A DNA stretch of 64,000 nucleotides from Fodinicola feengrottensis (lineage in GTDB: Bacteria; Actinomycetota; Actinomycetes; Mycobacteriales; HKI-0501): assembly GCF_010993775.1 (NCBI RefSeq), contig NZ_WOTO01000028.1, forward strand, positions 1 to 64,000. The letters run 5' to 3'. This document shows, piece by piece, positions 35,116 through 46,150 of this stretch. Each line of letters opens with the position of its first letter. The stretch's first letter is position 1. Made by a program: the position numbers and the translations under genes. The notes below the pieces were generated by a model that saw only the letters and a list, made by a program, of their open reading frames with translations, did no database searches and was not told the origin of the DNA.

Positions 35116-36557
35116 TCAGGCCAGGCTGGTCCAGATGCTCTTGACCTCGGTGAAGTCCTCGATCGCCGCCCAACCCATCTCGCGGCCCATGCCGGACGCC
35201 TTCATTCCGCCCCAGGCGGCACCCGCGTCCAGCAGTGGCGGCATGTTGATCCAGACGGTTCCGGCTTTCACCTGGTGGGCCAGCCGGTTGGCCGTACCGA
35301 TGTCGCGCGACCAGATGTAAGCGGCCAGGCCGTAATCGGTGTCGTTCGCGCGGGAAGCGAGGTCGTCGGCGTCGTCGTACGGCAGAACGGCAAGCACCGG
35401 GCCGAAGATTTCCTCGCGGGCGATGCGCATGTTCTGGGTGACGTTTCCAAAGACGGTGGGGCGGTAGAAAAAGCCGTTGGCGAGGTCGCCGTCGGCGCGG
35501 CTGCCGCCGGTGAGCAGGTCGGCGCCTTCGGAGCGGCCGATCTGGACATAGCGGTCGACCTGTTCGAGCTGCTCAAGGGACACCAGCGGGCCGAGTTGGC
35601 TGGTTTCGTCCAGGCCCGAGCCGAGCTTCATCGAGCCAGCGATCGCGGCGACCTTGCTGGCGAACTCGTCGGCGCGCTTGCGGTCGACGTAGAAGCGGGT
35701 GGCGGCGGCACAGACCTGGCCGGAGTTCAGCAGGCCGCTCATCAGGTTGCCCTCGATGGCCTCGTCGAGGTCGGCGCGTCGGCGTCGATGATGCTCGGCG
35801 CCTTGCCGCCCAACTCCAGCGACACCTTCTTGAGCGCGCGCCCAGCCTCCGAAGCGATTTCGCGACCGACCGCGGTGGAGCCGGTGAAGGAGATCTTGGC
35901 GACCTTGGGGTGTCGTACGAGCGCCTTCCCGACCTCGGGACCGCCGGTCACGATGTTGACCACTCCGGCTGGCACGCCCGCTTCGGCCAGCACCTCGGCG
36001 AGCAGCAGGGTGGTGAGCGGGGTCTGCTCGGCCGGCTTGATGACCACGGTGTTGCCGGTGGCCAGCGCCGGCGCGAGCTTCCACACCAGGATCATCAGCG
36101 GGAAGTTCCATGGCGTAATCAGCGCGCAAACGCCGAGCGGCTCGCGCCGGGTGCGGTAGTCGACGTTCGGCACGGACAGCGGCGCGGTGATGCCGGTGAT
36201 CTTGGTGACCCAGCCGGCGTAGTAGCGAAAGTGCTCGACCGCGTTGGGCACCGAGAAACCGGCGCTGATCGCCAGCGGCTGGCCCTGGTCACGGGTCTCC
36301 AGCTGGGCGAATTCGGCCGTACGCGCCGCCAGCAGGTCGGCAGCCTTCAGCAGCACGTGAGCCCGCGCGGCCGGCAACATGCCCGCCCACTCGGCCGACT
36401 CGAAGGCCCTCGCGGCCGCGTCGACGGCCGCGTTCACCTCCGCCTCGGTGGCCTCCGGCAGCTCGGCCAGCACTTCGCCGGTGGCCGGATCGACACTCGC
36501 GAACGTGCCGCCGGTGGCGCCGATCCACTTGCCGTCCACGAACATCTCGGTACGCAT
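35116..36557 (-). CDS. NAD(P)-dependent aldehyde dehydrogenase; one frameshift
   Basis: About 480 residues, full length for the family. Seen: MFVDGKWIGATGGTFASVDPATGEVLA; ITPWNFPLMILVWKLAPALATGNTVVIKPAEQTPLT (nucleotide site); FTGSTAVGREI; SLELGGKAPSII with the general-base Glu; LNSGQVCAAATR with the nucleophile Cys; EEIFGPVLAVLPYD; WINMPPLLDAGAAWGGMKASGMGRE. The frame changes near 35775 (DADAP to ADLDEAIEG). It oxidises an aldehyde to an acid. It lies next to the hydrolase but on the opposite strand. Confidence 0.95.
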
Positions 36558-36656
36558 GCGCGCCTGCTTTCGCCAGCTGGTCTCTGGTCAGCAGGCTAGA
36601 AACGAGACCGCCGTCACAGTCGCCATCGCGCGCACGGCTACCCGCCCATTCGTGCC

Positions 36657-37294
36657 CTATTCAGTCCGGCGCAGCAGGTGCACGGCCAGCGCGGACATCC
36701 AGACGAAGCCGATCGCGATGGTCAGCCGCTGCAGCAGCCCGCCGACCGACACGAAGGCCGGATTCTGCTGGAATCCGAGGCTGGTCAGCACAAAACAGGC
36801 CAGCGACGCGACCCCGCTGGCGATCGAGTAGACCACCCAGAAGCGCTTCCCGATCCGATAGGCCACCACGAAGCAAGCGGCCGGCAGCGCGGTGAACACC
36901 GGTGTCGAGCACAGGTCGTGGAGGACGCCGTGGACCGTACGTACGGCCGTTATCGGCGCGGTCCCGGGCGGATAGCCGCTGATCGGGTCGGTCGCGAAAA
37001 AAAGCCGGCACCGAACAGGCCCAAGCCAACCAGCGCGATCAGCATCGGGGTCCAGAATCCGCCGCCGTACGCCCGCACCGCGGACTGCAGCCCGATCGCG
37101 TACGCGATCACCAAAAGCCCGCTGACCACGAAGTTCACCGCCTGGATCCAGCCCAGCGGGCCCAGCGACAGCGAGCTGACCGGGTGCCGCCACGGGCTGT
37201 ACCCGGCCCGGACCGCGCCCTCGATGAGGAACACCACGACGAACAGGAGCGGCCCGATCACGCCACAGGCCACCAACGCGCGGTTCCGGTTCAT
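36657..37294 (-). CDS. DUF998-family membrane protein; one frameshift
   Basis: About 212 residues with six helices. The family opening GVIGPLLFVVVFLIEGAVRAGYSPWRHPVSSLSLGPLGWIQ is diagnostic of DUF998. Then VNFVVSGLLVIAYAIGL, LIALVGLGLFGAGFFSTDP, FTALPAACFVVAYRI and WVVYSIASGVASLACFVLTSL. The frame changes near 36998 in a run of seven A's. The function of DUF998 is not established. Confidence 0.85.
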
Positions 37295-37357
37295 GCGCGG
37301 CAGCGTAGGCGATGTCGCGCATCTTCGCGCCCTTCAGACTGTTCGCCGGAGTGAGGC

Positions 37358-37397
37358 TTGACCGGAGCACGGCTCGTCGTTACGTTCCTGAGAACGT
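37358..37397 (+). promoter_or_regulatory. Promoter with overlapping LacI-type operator for the sugar ABC operon
   Basis: -35 TTGACC (37358-37363) and -10 TACGTT (37381-37386) are 17 bp apart. The palindrome ACGTTC-CTGA-GAACGT (37382-37397) covers the -10 and start site, the normal place for a LacI-family repressor of a sugar importer. No lacI gene is adjacent. GGGAGGTG and ATG 37462 follow. Confidence 0.55.
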
Positions 37398-37461
37398 TGC
37401 CAGAGACGCATGTCACAGCCTGTCCGGTGACAGTTTCGGGGCGTACGCCTGGGAGGTGTGG

Positions 37462-38449
37462 ATGTCGACCGACACGACGGCCGTCGCGGCCGGTTTCCGG
37501 ACCGCTCGCGCCGGCTCGAGCCACCGGCCGGCCGGCGAGCCGCAAATGGTGGCGCAAACATCGTCGGGACATCGGTGCCGGCTATTTGTTCATCGCGCCG
37601 GCGATCATTGGTTTCCTTGTGCTGGTGGGATATCCGATCATCTTCAGCGGATATCACGCGTTCACCGACTGGAACGGCCTGACCGCGGCTACCTGGACCG
37701 GTTGGCACAACTTCACGTACCTCTTCACCCAGGACCCGACTTTCTGGCCGTCGCTGTGGGCGACCCTGTTGTTCACCTTGATCAGCGTGCCGGCCACCCT
37801 GATTGTCGGGCTGGGCCTCGCGATGCTGCTGAACCGCGCACTTGCCGGCGTGCGGTGGTTCCGGACGATTTTCTTCCTGCCGGTCGTGTTGCCGGCCGTC
37901 GCCGTGCTGACACTGTGGAAATATCTTTACGATCCGCAGTACGGGCTCGCCAACCAGGCACTCACCGCACTGCACCTGCCCACCAGCCTGTGGCTCGGCA
38001 GCACCCAGATGGCACTGCCCTCGATCGTCATCATCGGGCTCTGGGGCTGCGGTGCCACCATGATGATTTTCCTCGCCGGCCTGCAAACCGTGCCGGCCGA
38101 GCTGCATGAGGCGGCTCGGATCGACGGCGCGGGACCGATTCGGGCGTTCTTCACGATCACCCTGCCGATGATCACGCCGATCCTGCTGCTGCAAATCGTG
38201 TTGCAGATCAACCAGGCTTTCCAGACCTTCACCCCGATCCAACTGTTGACCAACGGCGGCCCGGAAAACACCACCAACCTGCTGATGTACAAGATCTACT
38301 TCGACGGTTTCCAGAATTTCAGCAAGTTCCCGCAGCTGGGCTATGCCACCGCCGAGGTCTGGGTGCTGTTCATCCTGGTCCTGATCGTGACCGCGCTGAC
38401 CCTCCGGACCTCGTCTTTGTGGGTCTACGCCGACAACACGCAGGATTAG
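37462..38449 (+). CDS. Sugar ABC transporter permease (MalF-type); one frameshift
   Basis: About 328 residues. The N terminus MSTDTTAVAAGFRTARAG reads in one frame until about 37545 and then KHRRDIGAGYLFIAPAIIGFLVLVGYPI in the next. Six helices; MalF-like HAFTDWNGLTAATWTGWHNFTYLF; EAA loop ELHEAARIDGAGPIRAFFTITLP. First gene of a permease-permease-binding protein operon without its own ATPase. Start ATG 37462 has a good ribosome-binding site. Confidence 0.92.
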
Positions 38450-38458
38450 GAGTCGACG

Positions 38459-39356
38459 ATGGCCACTCTCAACAATGCGGTCCTCACTCGTACGAGCGCG
38501 CGGACCGACTTGGGCGTACCCCTCGCGGTGTCCCGCGCCGCCTGGTATTTGCTGTGCCTGCTGCTCGCGGCCTTCATGCTGATGCCGTTGCTCTGGATGG
38601 TCACCATCGCCTTGAAGGGCGACAGTGACATCCTGCAGTTCCCGCCACAGTTCTTCCCCAAGGAACTGCACCTGGAGAACTTCGTCGCGGGGCCAAAACA
38701 AATCAACTTCTACCAGATGCTGGGCAACACTCTGATCGTCACCGTGCTGGCGACCATCGGCTCGGTGTTCAGCTCGATGCTGGTCGGCTACGGCCTCGCC
38801 CGAATTCCGTTTCCCGGCCGCAAGATCTGGTTCTACGTCTTCACCGCGAGCATGTTCCTGCCGCCGATCGTCGGCATCATTCCGCTGCTGCGGCTCTACG
38901 TCCTGCTGGGAGTCGACGACACCTGGATCCCCTTGATCCTGCCGGCCTGGCTGGCCAACCCGGTCTTCATCTTCCTGGCCAGGCAGTATTTCACCAATCC
39001 CGTACTCCCTCGACGAGGCCGCGAAAATCGACGGCTGCGGCTACTTCCGGACCTTCTTCACGGTGATGCTGCCGATCACCCGACCGCTGTGGATGACCAT
39101 GTCGATCCTGGCCTTCCAGTCCATCTGGAACGACTACCTGAATCCGCTGATCTTCCTCACCACCGAGTCCAAGTTCGTCCTCTCGCTGGGAATGGGATCC
39201 TTCTTCGGCGGGTTCGCCGGTGTCGCCACCACCCAGTACAACTACTACATGGCAACGAACCTGCTCTACATGTTGCCGCCATTACTGCTGTTCTTCCTGG
39301 CCCAGCGCTATTTCATGCAGGGCCTGAGCGCCCTTGGCACCACGGCGTCCAGATGA
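38459..39356 (+). CDS. Sugar ABC transporter permease (MalG-type); one frameshift
   Basis: About 298 residues. Helices at WYLLCLLLAAFMLMPLLWMVTIAL, LIVTVLATIGSVFSSMLVGYGLA, WFYVFTASMFLPPIVGIIPL, WIPLILPAWLANPVFIFLA and the C terminus. The EAA loop is SLDEAAKIDGCGYFRTFFTVMLP, read after a frame change near 39000. Nine bp follow the preceding stop, with AGGAG in the gap. Its TGA overlaps the ATG of the binding-protein gene. Confidence 0.93.
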
Positions 39357-40662
39357 GAAGCCACCTTCGACTGGTCGGTGCGCTGGCCGCTTTTGCGTTG
39401 CTGGCCAGCGGTTGCGCGGCCAGCAGCGGGACGGCGACGGACACCGTGACGTATCTGACCTGGGAAACCCCGCAGACCAACGCGGCCATCGGACGCGGCG
39501 ATGGCCAGCCTACCGGCGACCGGGGTAAAGCTGGAAAGGGTGCCGTCGCCCGGATACAACTACGACCAGAAGATCGCCGCGCTCTTCCTCGCGAACAAGG
39601 CACCGGACTTCTTCTGGTGTGGCAACGACACCGCGCAGAGCCTTGGCCAGAAGGGGCTGCTTTTCGACTGGAACGCGTATCTTTCCCGTCGTACGAACGG
39701 CATGGACCCGGCCGGTTTCGTGCCGGGCGCGCTGGACTACTGGCACGGCCCGGACGGCGGCCTCTATGGGCTGCCCACGCTGGTCAACACGTACGGCTTC
39801 TATTACAACAAAAAGCTGCTCGCGAAGGCCGGCGTGCCGGTGCCTCAACCGGGCTGGACCTACGCCCAGCTTTTCGCCGCGGCCACCGCGCTGACCAAGG
39901 CCGACGGGCACACCGGCCCTGGTGTCGTGGTGGACGCGCATGACGGCGGCTGGGGATCGACTTTGTACGGGCCATTCGGGATCGCGCAGGCGTCCCTTTT
40001 TCGGCCGGCGGAAAGCCGTTCGAAAACCGACCGGTCGGCGCCGATGCGGTGCAGACTGATCAGCTTTTCACCCAGACGGTGGAGAAACTGGTGACCGCGA
40101 TCAAGGCCGGCGAGATGACCGAGCCGGGCGCCGGCAGCGGTGACACCACCGCGGCCTTCAGCGGCGGGCGTACGGCGATGCTTTTCGGCGGCCAGTGGCT
40201 GGCTCCGTCCATCCAACAGTCCAAGCCAGCCTTCGGCTGGGGTTTCGCGCCGATGCCGGAAAACGGCCGGCGTGTGCAACCCTTCGATGCCGTCGGGATC
40301 TGCGCACCGAAAACGCTGCGCAACCCGGACCAGGTCTGGTCGGTCATGACGTATTTGGAGACGACCGCGCTGGCCAAGGTCCTGGCCGCCGCGCCGGTCG
40401 CACCTTCGGCTTACGCGCCGGCATCGGTCACCTATTTTTCGCCGCCATGAAGAAGGTCGGCGACGGATCGGTGGGTCCGACCGTCCAATACGAGAGCTCA
40501 CCGGGCAAGGTCGGCATCCGGTTCGTCGAACCGTGGGCCACTTATGCCAACAACATCCTGAAATCCTCGTGGGATCAGATGCTCAGCGGGGAGCGCCCGG
40601 TCGGACCGACGTTGGCCACGACCGTACGGGACATCAACGGAATCATCCCCAAGAACGGCTGA
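39353..40662 (+). CDS. Sugar ABC transporter substrate-binding lipoprotein; three frameshifts
   Basis: About 435 residues. MRSHLRLVGALAAFALLASGC is a lipoprotein signal (LASGC lipobox). TDTVTYLTWETPQTNAA, KLERVPSPGYNYDQKIAALFLANKAPDFFWCGND, YGLPTLVNTYGFYYNKKLLAKAGVPVP and AFSGGRTAMLFGGQWLAPSI are standard family-1 binding-protein blocks. Frames change near 39495, 40000 (five T's) and 40435 (five T's). The 3' end overlaps the convergent kinase gene by 20 bp. The sugar is unknown. Confidence 0.9.
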
Positions 40663-41530
40663 GGTCCTCGGTGAAGTCCAGCCACCGCTCGATGTCGGCC
40701 GCGGTGAAATGCCGGATCGCCCAGTCCACCATTCGCAAACTCATGTGGGCCTGATAGAGCAACAATGTCTCGTCGTCCAGCGTCGCGTCGATCCGGTCGT
40801 CCACCCAGCGGGCGGCCGCCGGATCGCCGCCCACCAACGCGAATCGCAGGGTGACCAACCCGAAATGCCGGTCACCACGGCCGATGCCGTCCCAGTCCAC
40901 GATCCCACTGATCGCGTTGTGCCGCACCAACACGTTTTCCGGATGGAAATCCAGGTGCACGAGGTCGTCACCACTCATCGTCGACGGTCCCTGCCGACCA
41001 ACTTCGGTTATCCAGTCGAGCAAGGCCTGGCTGCGGCGGCTGTGTACGCGCAGCGACTCGTGGACGCAGAAACCCGGCCCGCTCTTGGTCAGGTAAAGCT
41101 CCGGCGCCGGCACGTCCGGGCGGTCGGCCAGCAGACCAGCGAACCGCTCGTTGAGGTCGACCATCGCGCGTACCAACGGCAGATCCGCACGATCGGGCTG
41201 GTCGCCGGGCAACCGCTCCTGCACGATCGCGACCGCGTCCGGCAGGTCGGCGATCAGCTCGTACGCCGGCACCGGAATCCCGCGCAGCCGGGCCAGCTTG
41301 AGCAGCTCGTCGGTCCGCTGCAACCGTCCCGCGGAGCCCGGCGAGGCGCAGGTCAGCACCCCCTCGCGGCCGTCCGGCCAGCGTACGTACGCGGCGCCGA
41401 CCTGCCCGCCGGGTGCCGGCCCCAGCACCTCCAGCCGCACGCCGGCATCCGCCGCCAGCGCCGCCACCAACGCGCGGGCGTCCAGCCGCCGCCGAACCGG
41501 CGCGAGCGCCGGATCTCCCCAGTTCGCCAT
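40643..41530 (-). CDS. Aminoglycoside phosphotransferase-family (APH) kinase-like protein
   Basis: An intact 295-residue protein. The catalytic loop is DDLVHLDFHPENVLVR (HxDxxxxN, with Asp and Asn) and the metal loop is ISGIVDWDGIGRGD. The N-terminal lobe reads GPAPGGQVGAAYVRWPDGREGVLTC and the hinge VAIVQERLPGD. The family phosphorylates small molecules (aminoglycosides, choline, fructosamine). Resistance cannot be inferred from sequence. Confidence 0.9.
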   Translation of the reverse strand: MANWGDPALAPVRRRLDARALVAALAADAGVRLEVLGPAPGGQVGAAYVRWPDGREGVLTCASPGSAGRLQRTDELLKLARLRGIPVPAYELIADLPDAVAIVQERLPGDQPDRADLPLVRAMVDLNERFAGLLADRPDVPAPELYLTKSGPGFCVHESLRVHSRRSQALLDWITEVGRQGPSTMSGDDLVHLDFHPENVLVRHNAISGIVDWDGIGRGDRHFGLVTLRFALVGGDPAAARWVDDRIDATLDDETLLLYQAHMSLRMVDWAIRHFTAADIERWLDFTEDLSRSWG

Positions 41531-41551
41531 GAACTCGACGATAGACGTGCG

Positions 41552-41992
41552 TTAAGTCGTCTGGTCAGTCTGTGCAGTCTGTGCGGCGCCGAATGATGTG
41601 GTCCACAGGCCGGTCGCGCTGCCGTCGGCGATCCGGCTCTCGTACGCGCTCGCCAGATATTTGATCGTGTCCAGGGATTCGGACAGCGCACGGATTTGAC
41701 CGATCACCCGTTCTTCGTGCTCGCGCAGGATCGCCAACCGGTTCTTTTCATTGCCAACGCCTTGTCGGACGAGTTCGGCATATCGCCGAATAGTCGGCAA
41801 GGACATGCCGGAAACCCGGAACCACGTGCAAATGGTCAGCCATTCCACATCGGACTCGTGATAAACCCGTCGGCCGTTGTGATCCCGCCGCACCGGGCCG
41901 ACCAGGATCCCTTCGCGCTCATAGAAGCGCAGGGCGTGCACGCTCAGCTCGGTCCGCTCGGCCACCTGCCCAATGCTCAGTCCCGCACTCAT
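41552..41992 (-). CDS. MerR-family transcriptional regulator
   Basis: About 146 residues. LSIGQVAERTELSVHALRFYEREGILVGPVRRDHNGRRVYHESDVEWL is the MerR winged helix, followed by a dimerisation coil (LAILREHEERVIGQIRALSESLDTIKYLASAYE). No Cys cluster, so not a metal sensor. I start at ATG 41990-41992 (MSAGLS) because upstream in-frame sequence encodes an unrelated MarR-like tail. The C terminus holds a small repeat (QTAQTDQTT). Confidence 0.9.
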   Translation of the reverse strand: MSAGLSIGQVAERTELSVHALRFYEREGILVGPVRRDHNGRRVYHESDVEWLTICTWFRVSGMSLPTIRRYAELVRQGVGNEKNRLAILREHEERVIGQIRALSESLDTIKYLASAYESRIADGSATGLWTTSFGAAQTAQTDQTT

Positions 41993-42013
41993 GGACATCC
42001 ATCGACAAGTCGC

Positions 42014-42121
42014 TCGCCACGCTGTGTGTGCGCGTTTTCCCTGCGAAGTCAAGGTCAACAAATAGGCTCGGCGATCCGCCGGGCTGCGCTGAGGCAACGC
42101 CGGCGGGAGCCCTGAGGTCAT
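42014..42121 (-). pseudogene. Remnant of a MarR-type regulator 3' end, in frame with merR
   Basis: The 36 residues upstream of merR in the same frame include RSPADRRAYLLTLTSQGKRAHTAW, which matches the wing and following helix of MarR proteins (Asp-Arg-Arg, LT..G). No MarR N-terminal domain is found nearby. It is either a decayed gene or a rearrangement joining it to merR. Confidence 0.45.
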
Positions 42122-42266
42122 GCCGGGAGTTTAACAGCTCGCCGGATCAGCACTTGTTCTGATCGTCAGCATGACTGTTCCGTTTCACCGCGACCTGCGG
42201 ATCACCGCCTACACGCTGGCTTTTGCCGGACTTCTGCTGGTAGGCGACCGCCAGCGCCGCCGCGAG

Positions 42267-42624
42267 TTATCCAGTGACCAAACAGAAAACGTGACCCTCC
42301 GGGTCCGCGAGCACCACCCAGTCGTCGCCGCCGGGTTGGAACTGGGGCTGGGTGGCGCCGATCGCCAGCAGTTCCTTGGTCGCCTGGGCCAGGTCGACGA
42401 CGTCGATGTCCAGATGGGAATGCTGCTTTCCGGTGCCCGGCCAGCCGGGCGCCTGGTGGTCGTCCACCCGCTGGAATCCCAGCTGCACGGTGCCTGCCTT
42501 CTCCAGACAAAGCCGCGTAATCCGCGTCGCTCGCGGTGATTTTCCAGCCGGTCGCCTGCTGGTAGAAATGCGCGAGCGCGACCGGATCGGCGCAGTTGAT
42601 GACGACACTGCTGATTCCTGACAT
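42267..42624 (-). CDS. VOC-superfamily (glyoxalase-like) protein; one frameshift
   Basis: About 120 residues. The first beta-alpha-beta module is SSVVINCADPVALAHFYQQATGWKI, and the second is HSHLDIDVVDLAQATKELLAIGAT, ending WVVLADPEGHVFCLV. The His and the final Glu are the usual metal ligands. The frame changes near 42510 (DYAAL to CLEKAGTVQLGFQRV). AAGGAGC precedes ATG 42622-42624. The family includes glyoxalases and drug-binding proteins; the specific role is unknown. Confidence 0.88.
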
Positions 42625-42717
42625 GAGATAGCTCCTTCGACTGCGACAGAACCTGCGGGCATCAGGCTGCCCGCCGGTCGCGGCGATGTATTGGAGATCC
42701 TTGCGGGCACTGTCGTA

Positions 42718-42734
42718 CTAGTGTCCTGCGCCCG
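42718..42734. mobile_element. Solo terminal repeat of the CTAG-MITE family
   Basis: CTAGTGTCCTGCGCCCG is identical over 17 bases to the right end of the MITE at 22086-22253. No second end or interior sequence is found beside it. It lies in the short divergent gap between the VOC and AraC genes. Confidence 0.6.
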
Positions 42735-42740
42735 CCGTTT

Positions 42741-43526
42741 ATGGTGGATCTCATGTTGTCCGAGGTGGTGCTCGCCGAGCGGCCCGATTTCCGGGTCGCC
42801 GCGGTGAGCTGCCGAGACGACCACCGCGGCTGGTCCGCCGAGCCCGCGCGGACTGACTTTCGGGTGGTGCTGATCCGGCGCGGGCGGTTCCGCCGCCGGG
42901 TCGCCGATGCGGTGGCCGACCTCGACAGGACGACCGCCTATCTGGGTGTGCCGGACGAAGAGGAGTCCTTCGCGCATCCGGCCGGCGGCGACGACTGTAC
43001 GAGCATCGAGCTCACCCGCGCGTTGTGGCCGGCCTGGGCAGCCGAACACCCGAACCCGGCCGTGTATGTCGATGCGCGCCTGGAGCTGGCCCATCGCCGG
43101 CTGCTCGCCGCTGGGCACAGCGGCGATGTCGACTACGCGCTCACCGAGCGGTTGCTCGCGCTGGTCCGCGCCACCATCGGCCAGACATTGCGCCCGATTC
43201 ATGACAATCGCATGGTCACCGCGGCCCGCGAGGCGATCCTCGCCGGCCACCCAGCCGCCACCGGGCTGCTGCCGCTGGCCCACCTGCTGGCGGTCTCGCC
43301 CTACCGGCTGAGCCGCGACTTCACCGCGGTGATGGGAGTTTCCCTGACTCGGTATAGAAATCGCGTACGAGCCGGCCGCGCCCTGGACCGGCTGGAAGCC
43401 GGCGAGCGCAGCCTGGCCACTCTCGCCGCCGACCTCGGCTTCGCCGACCAGGGGCACCTGTGCCGAACCGTCCGGGAGCACTTCGGGGAATCACCCACTG
43501 CCCTTCGGGCTCTGATCACCTCATAG
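42741..43526 (+). CDS. AraC-family transcriptional regulator
   Basis: An intact 261-residue protein. The N-terminal cupin-like part has DFRVVLIRRGRFRRRVADAV and AYLGVPDEEESFAHPAGGDDCTSIEL, a pattern common to AraC_binding_2-like domains. The C-terminal HTH pair is LLPLAHLLAVSPYRLSRDFTAVMGVSLTRYRNRVRAGRALDRL and SLATLAADLGFADQGHLCRTVREHFGESPTALR. ATG 42741 (or ATG 42753). Divergent from the VOC gene, which it may regulate. Confidence 0.92.
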   Translation: MVDLMLSEVVLAERPDFRVAAVSCRDDHRGWSAEPARTDFRVVLIRRGRFRRRVADAVADLDRTTAYLGVPDEEESFAHPAGGDDCTSIELTRALWPAWAAEHPNPAVYVDARLELAHRRLLAAGHSGDVDYALTERLLALVRATIGQTLRPIHDNRMVTAAREAILAGHPAATGLLPLAHLLAVSPYRLSRDFTAVMGVSLTRYRNRVRAGRALDRLEAGERSLATLAADLGFADQGHLCRTVREHFGESPTALRALITS

Positions 43527-43555
43527 TGCGGCCTTTCTCGACTAGCCTGGCATGC

Positions 43556-44219
43556 ATGGCCTTGAAAAACGCCGTTGATCCGCAGGGCCGCAGTGCTGCC
43601 GAGCTGATGATCGCCGAAGCCAAGAAGGCGCTGTGGGTGATGGTGGGGCTGCTTGCCCTGATGTGGGTGGTGCAGCTTTTCAACTCGGTCGACAGCTACC
43701 GGCTGAGCCAGGACCTCGGCATCACCTCGCGGGACATCGGCTCGCTGCCGGAAATCGTCACCGCCCCTTTCCTGCACGCGAGTTGGGCGCACATCGAGGG
43801 AAAACTCCGGACCGCTGTTCATCTTCGGCTTCCTCGCCGCGTACCGCGGAGTGAAGAAATTCCTCGGCGTCACCGCGCTGATCATCGCCGCCAGCGGGTT
43901 GGGCATCTGGCTCACCGGCCCGTCGTCCGCGATCACCGTCGGCGCCAGCGGGCTGGTTTTTGGTTATTTCGGCTATATCATGGTTCGCGGCATTTTTGAC
44001 CGGCACCTGATCGATATCGTCATCGGCGCGGTAATGGCCCTGTGTTTCGCGTACCAACTCACCGCCCTGCTCCCGACCAACGAACAAATCAGCTGGCAAG
44101 GCCACCTGTTCGGATTCGCCGCCGGCATTGTCGGCGGCTGGTTCTTCCGGGAGAAGCGCCAAAAGCCGGAGCTCACGCCGCCACCGCCCGCATTCCAGAA
44201 AGACCCCGGCAGCATCTGA
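43556..44219 (+). CDS. Rhomboid-family intramembrane serine protease; one frameshift
   Basis: About 220 residues and six helices. FLHASWAHIEGNSGPLFIFGFLAAYRG is the rhomboid helix-1/2 region with the His and Asn of the oxyanion hole. TVGASGLVFGYFGY has the GxSG catalytic Ser. WQGHLFGFAAGIVGGW has the catalytic His. The frame changes at 43800 in GGGAAAACTCC: one A fewer gives EGNSGPLF. It cleaves membrane proteins within the bilayer; the target is unknown. Confidence 0.92.
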
Positions 44220-44244
44220 GGACCAGCTCCACTCATCGACGAGT

Positions 44245-45437
44245 TCACCCGCTGGACAGCGCTGATGTCGGTGACAGGCGGGCGGCGCGTACGGCCGGAT
44301 AAAGACCAGCCAGCGCGCCGATCCCCATCGTCACCACAACGGCCGCGAGGCTGACCCAGACCGGCACAGCCACCACCCAGCCGCGCGGCAGCACATAGGC
44401 GGCCGTCGCCGCGATCCCGCAGAGCAAACCCGCGGCCCCGCCCCAGTGCGGACAGCAGCACCGACTCGACCAGAAACTGCCCGGCAATATGTGGCCGGGT
44501 GGCTCCGAGAGCTCTGCGCAGGCCGATTTCGCGGCGACGCTCCAGCGCCGAGATGACCATGGTGTTGGCCACTCCGATGCCGCCTACCAGCAGCGCGACC
44601 GCGCCGAGCCCGATCAGCAGGCCGTTGAAGGTCTGGTTCGCCGCGTTCTGGGCGGCCAACGCGTCGGACGGGCGGCTGATGTTCACCGACTCAGGGTGTT
44701 GCGGGTTGGCGGTGGCGCCGAGGACGGCCAGCACGGCTGGTACGGCGTCGTCTGCTGATCTTTCGTAGATGGTGGTGGCGTGCCCGTCGAAGCCGAGCAG
44801 CTTCTGCGCCACCGGCCATCCGACCAGCGCGGAGTTGTCCAGCTCGGGCGCCAGCGGCACCGGGTTGAGGATGCCGACCACCGAGAACCACTTGCCGCCC
44901 AGCCAAACCTGCACGCCGGGGCCAGCGGAACCGATGCCGAGCAGCTGGGCGGTGTTGTGCCCCAGTACGACCGCGGAGACGTTTTGGGTGGCCGCGTTCA
45001 GCAGGTACCGCTGGACAGCGTGCCGCCGACCGTCGACAGCAGGTTGAGTTTGGCCGCGTCCACCTCGACGCCGTTGGTCTGTACGTCCGCGATGTGATCG
45101 TTGCGGTACGCGTGCGTGTGCGGCACCATGCCGGTCGCGGTCGCGGAGGTGACCGGCGCGATGATGTGGCCGACCATCGACAGCGCGGTGTCCGGCAGCG
45201 CGGCGGTGCCGCCGGTGGCGAGGTTCTGCCCCGGTTGCACCTTCAGCAAGTTGGTGCCCAGCCGCGCGAGCCGCTGGTTCAGGTAGGCCTGGCTGGAGGT
45301 GGAGATGCCCACCACTGCGACCATCGACGCGATGCCGATGGCGATGCCCAGCGCGGACAGCACGATCCGGATCGGCCGGGCTCGCAGTCCATAAAGACCC
45401 GCACGGGCGAGGTCGGAGGGGCGGAGCCGGGATTTGC

Positions 45438-45441
<4 letters not shown>
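44245..45441 (-). CDS. MacB/FtsX-type ABC transporter permease; two frameshifts
   Basis: About 398 residues. MSKSRLRPSDLARAGLYGLRARPIRIVLSALGIAIGIASMVAVVG is the first helix of the MacB permease. A large extracytoplasmic domain follows, then the three-helix FtsX core TFNGLLIGLGAVALLVGGIGVANTMVISALERRREIGLRRALGAT and AVVVTMGIGALAGLYPAVRAARLSPTSAL. Frames change near 45010 and near 44445. ATG 45439-45441 overlaps the ATPase stop. It works with the ATPase and the HlyD-like adaptor in efflux or lipoprotein-like transport. Confidence 0.92.
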
Positions 45442-46146
<705 letters not shown>

Positions 46147-46150
<4 letters not shown>

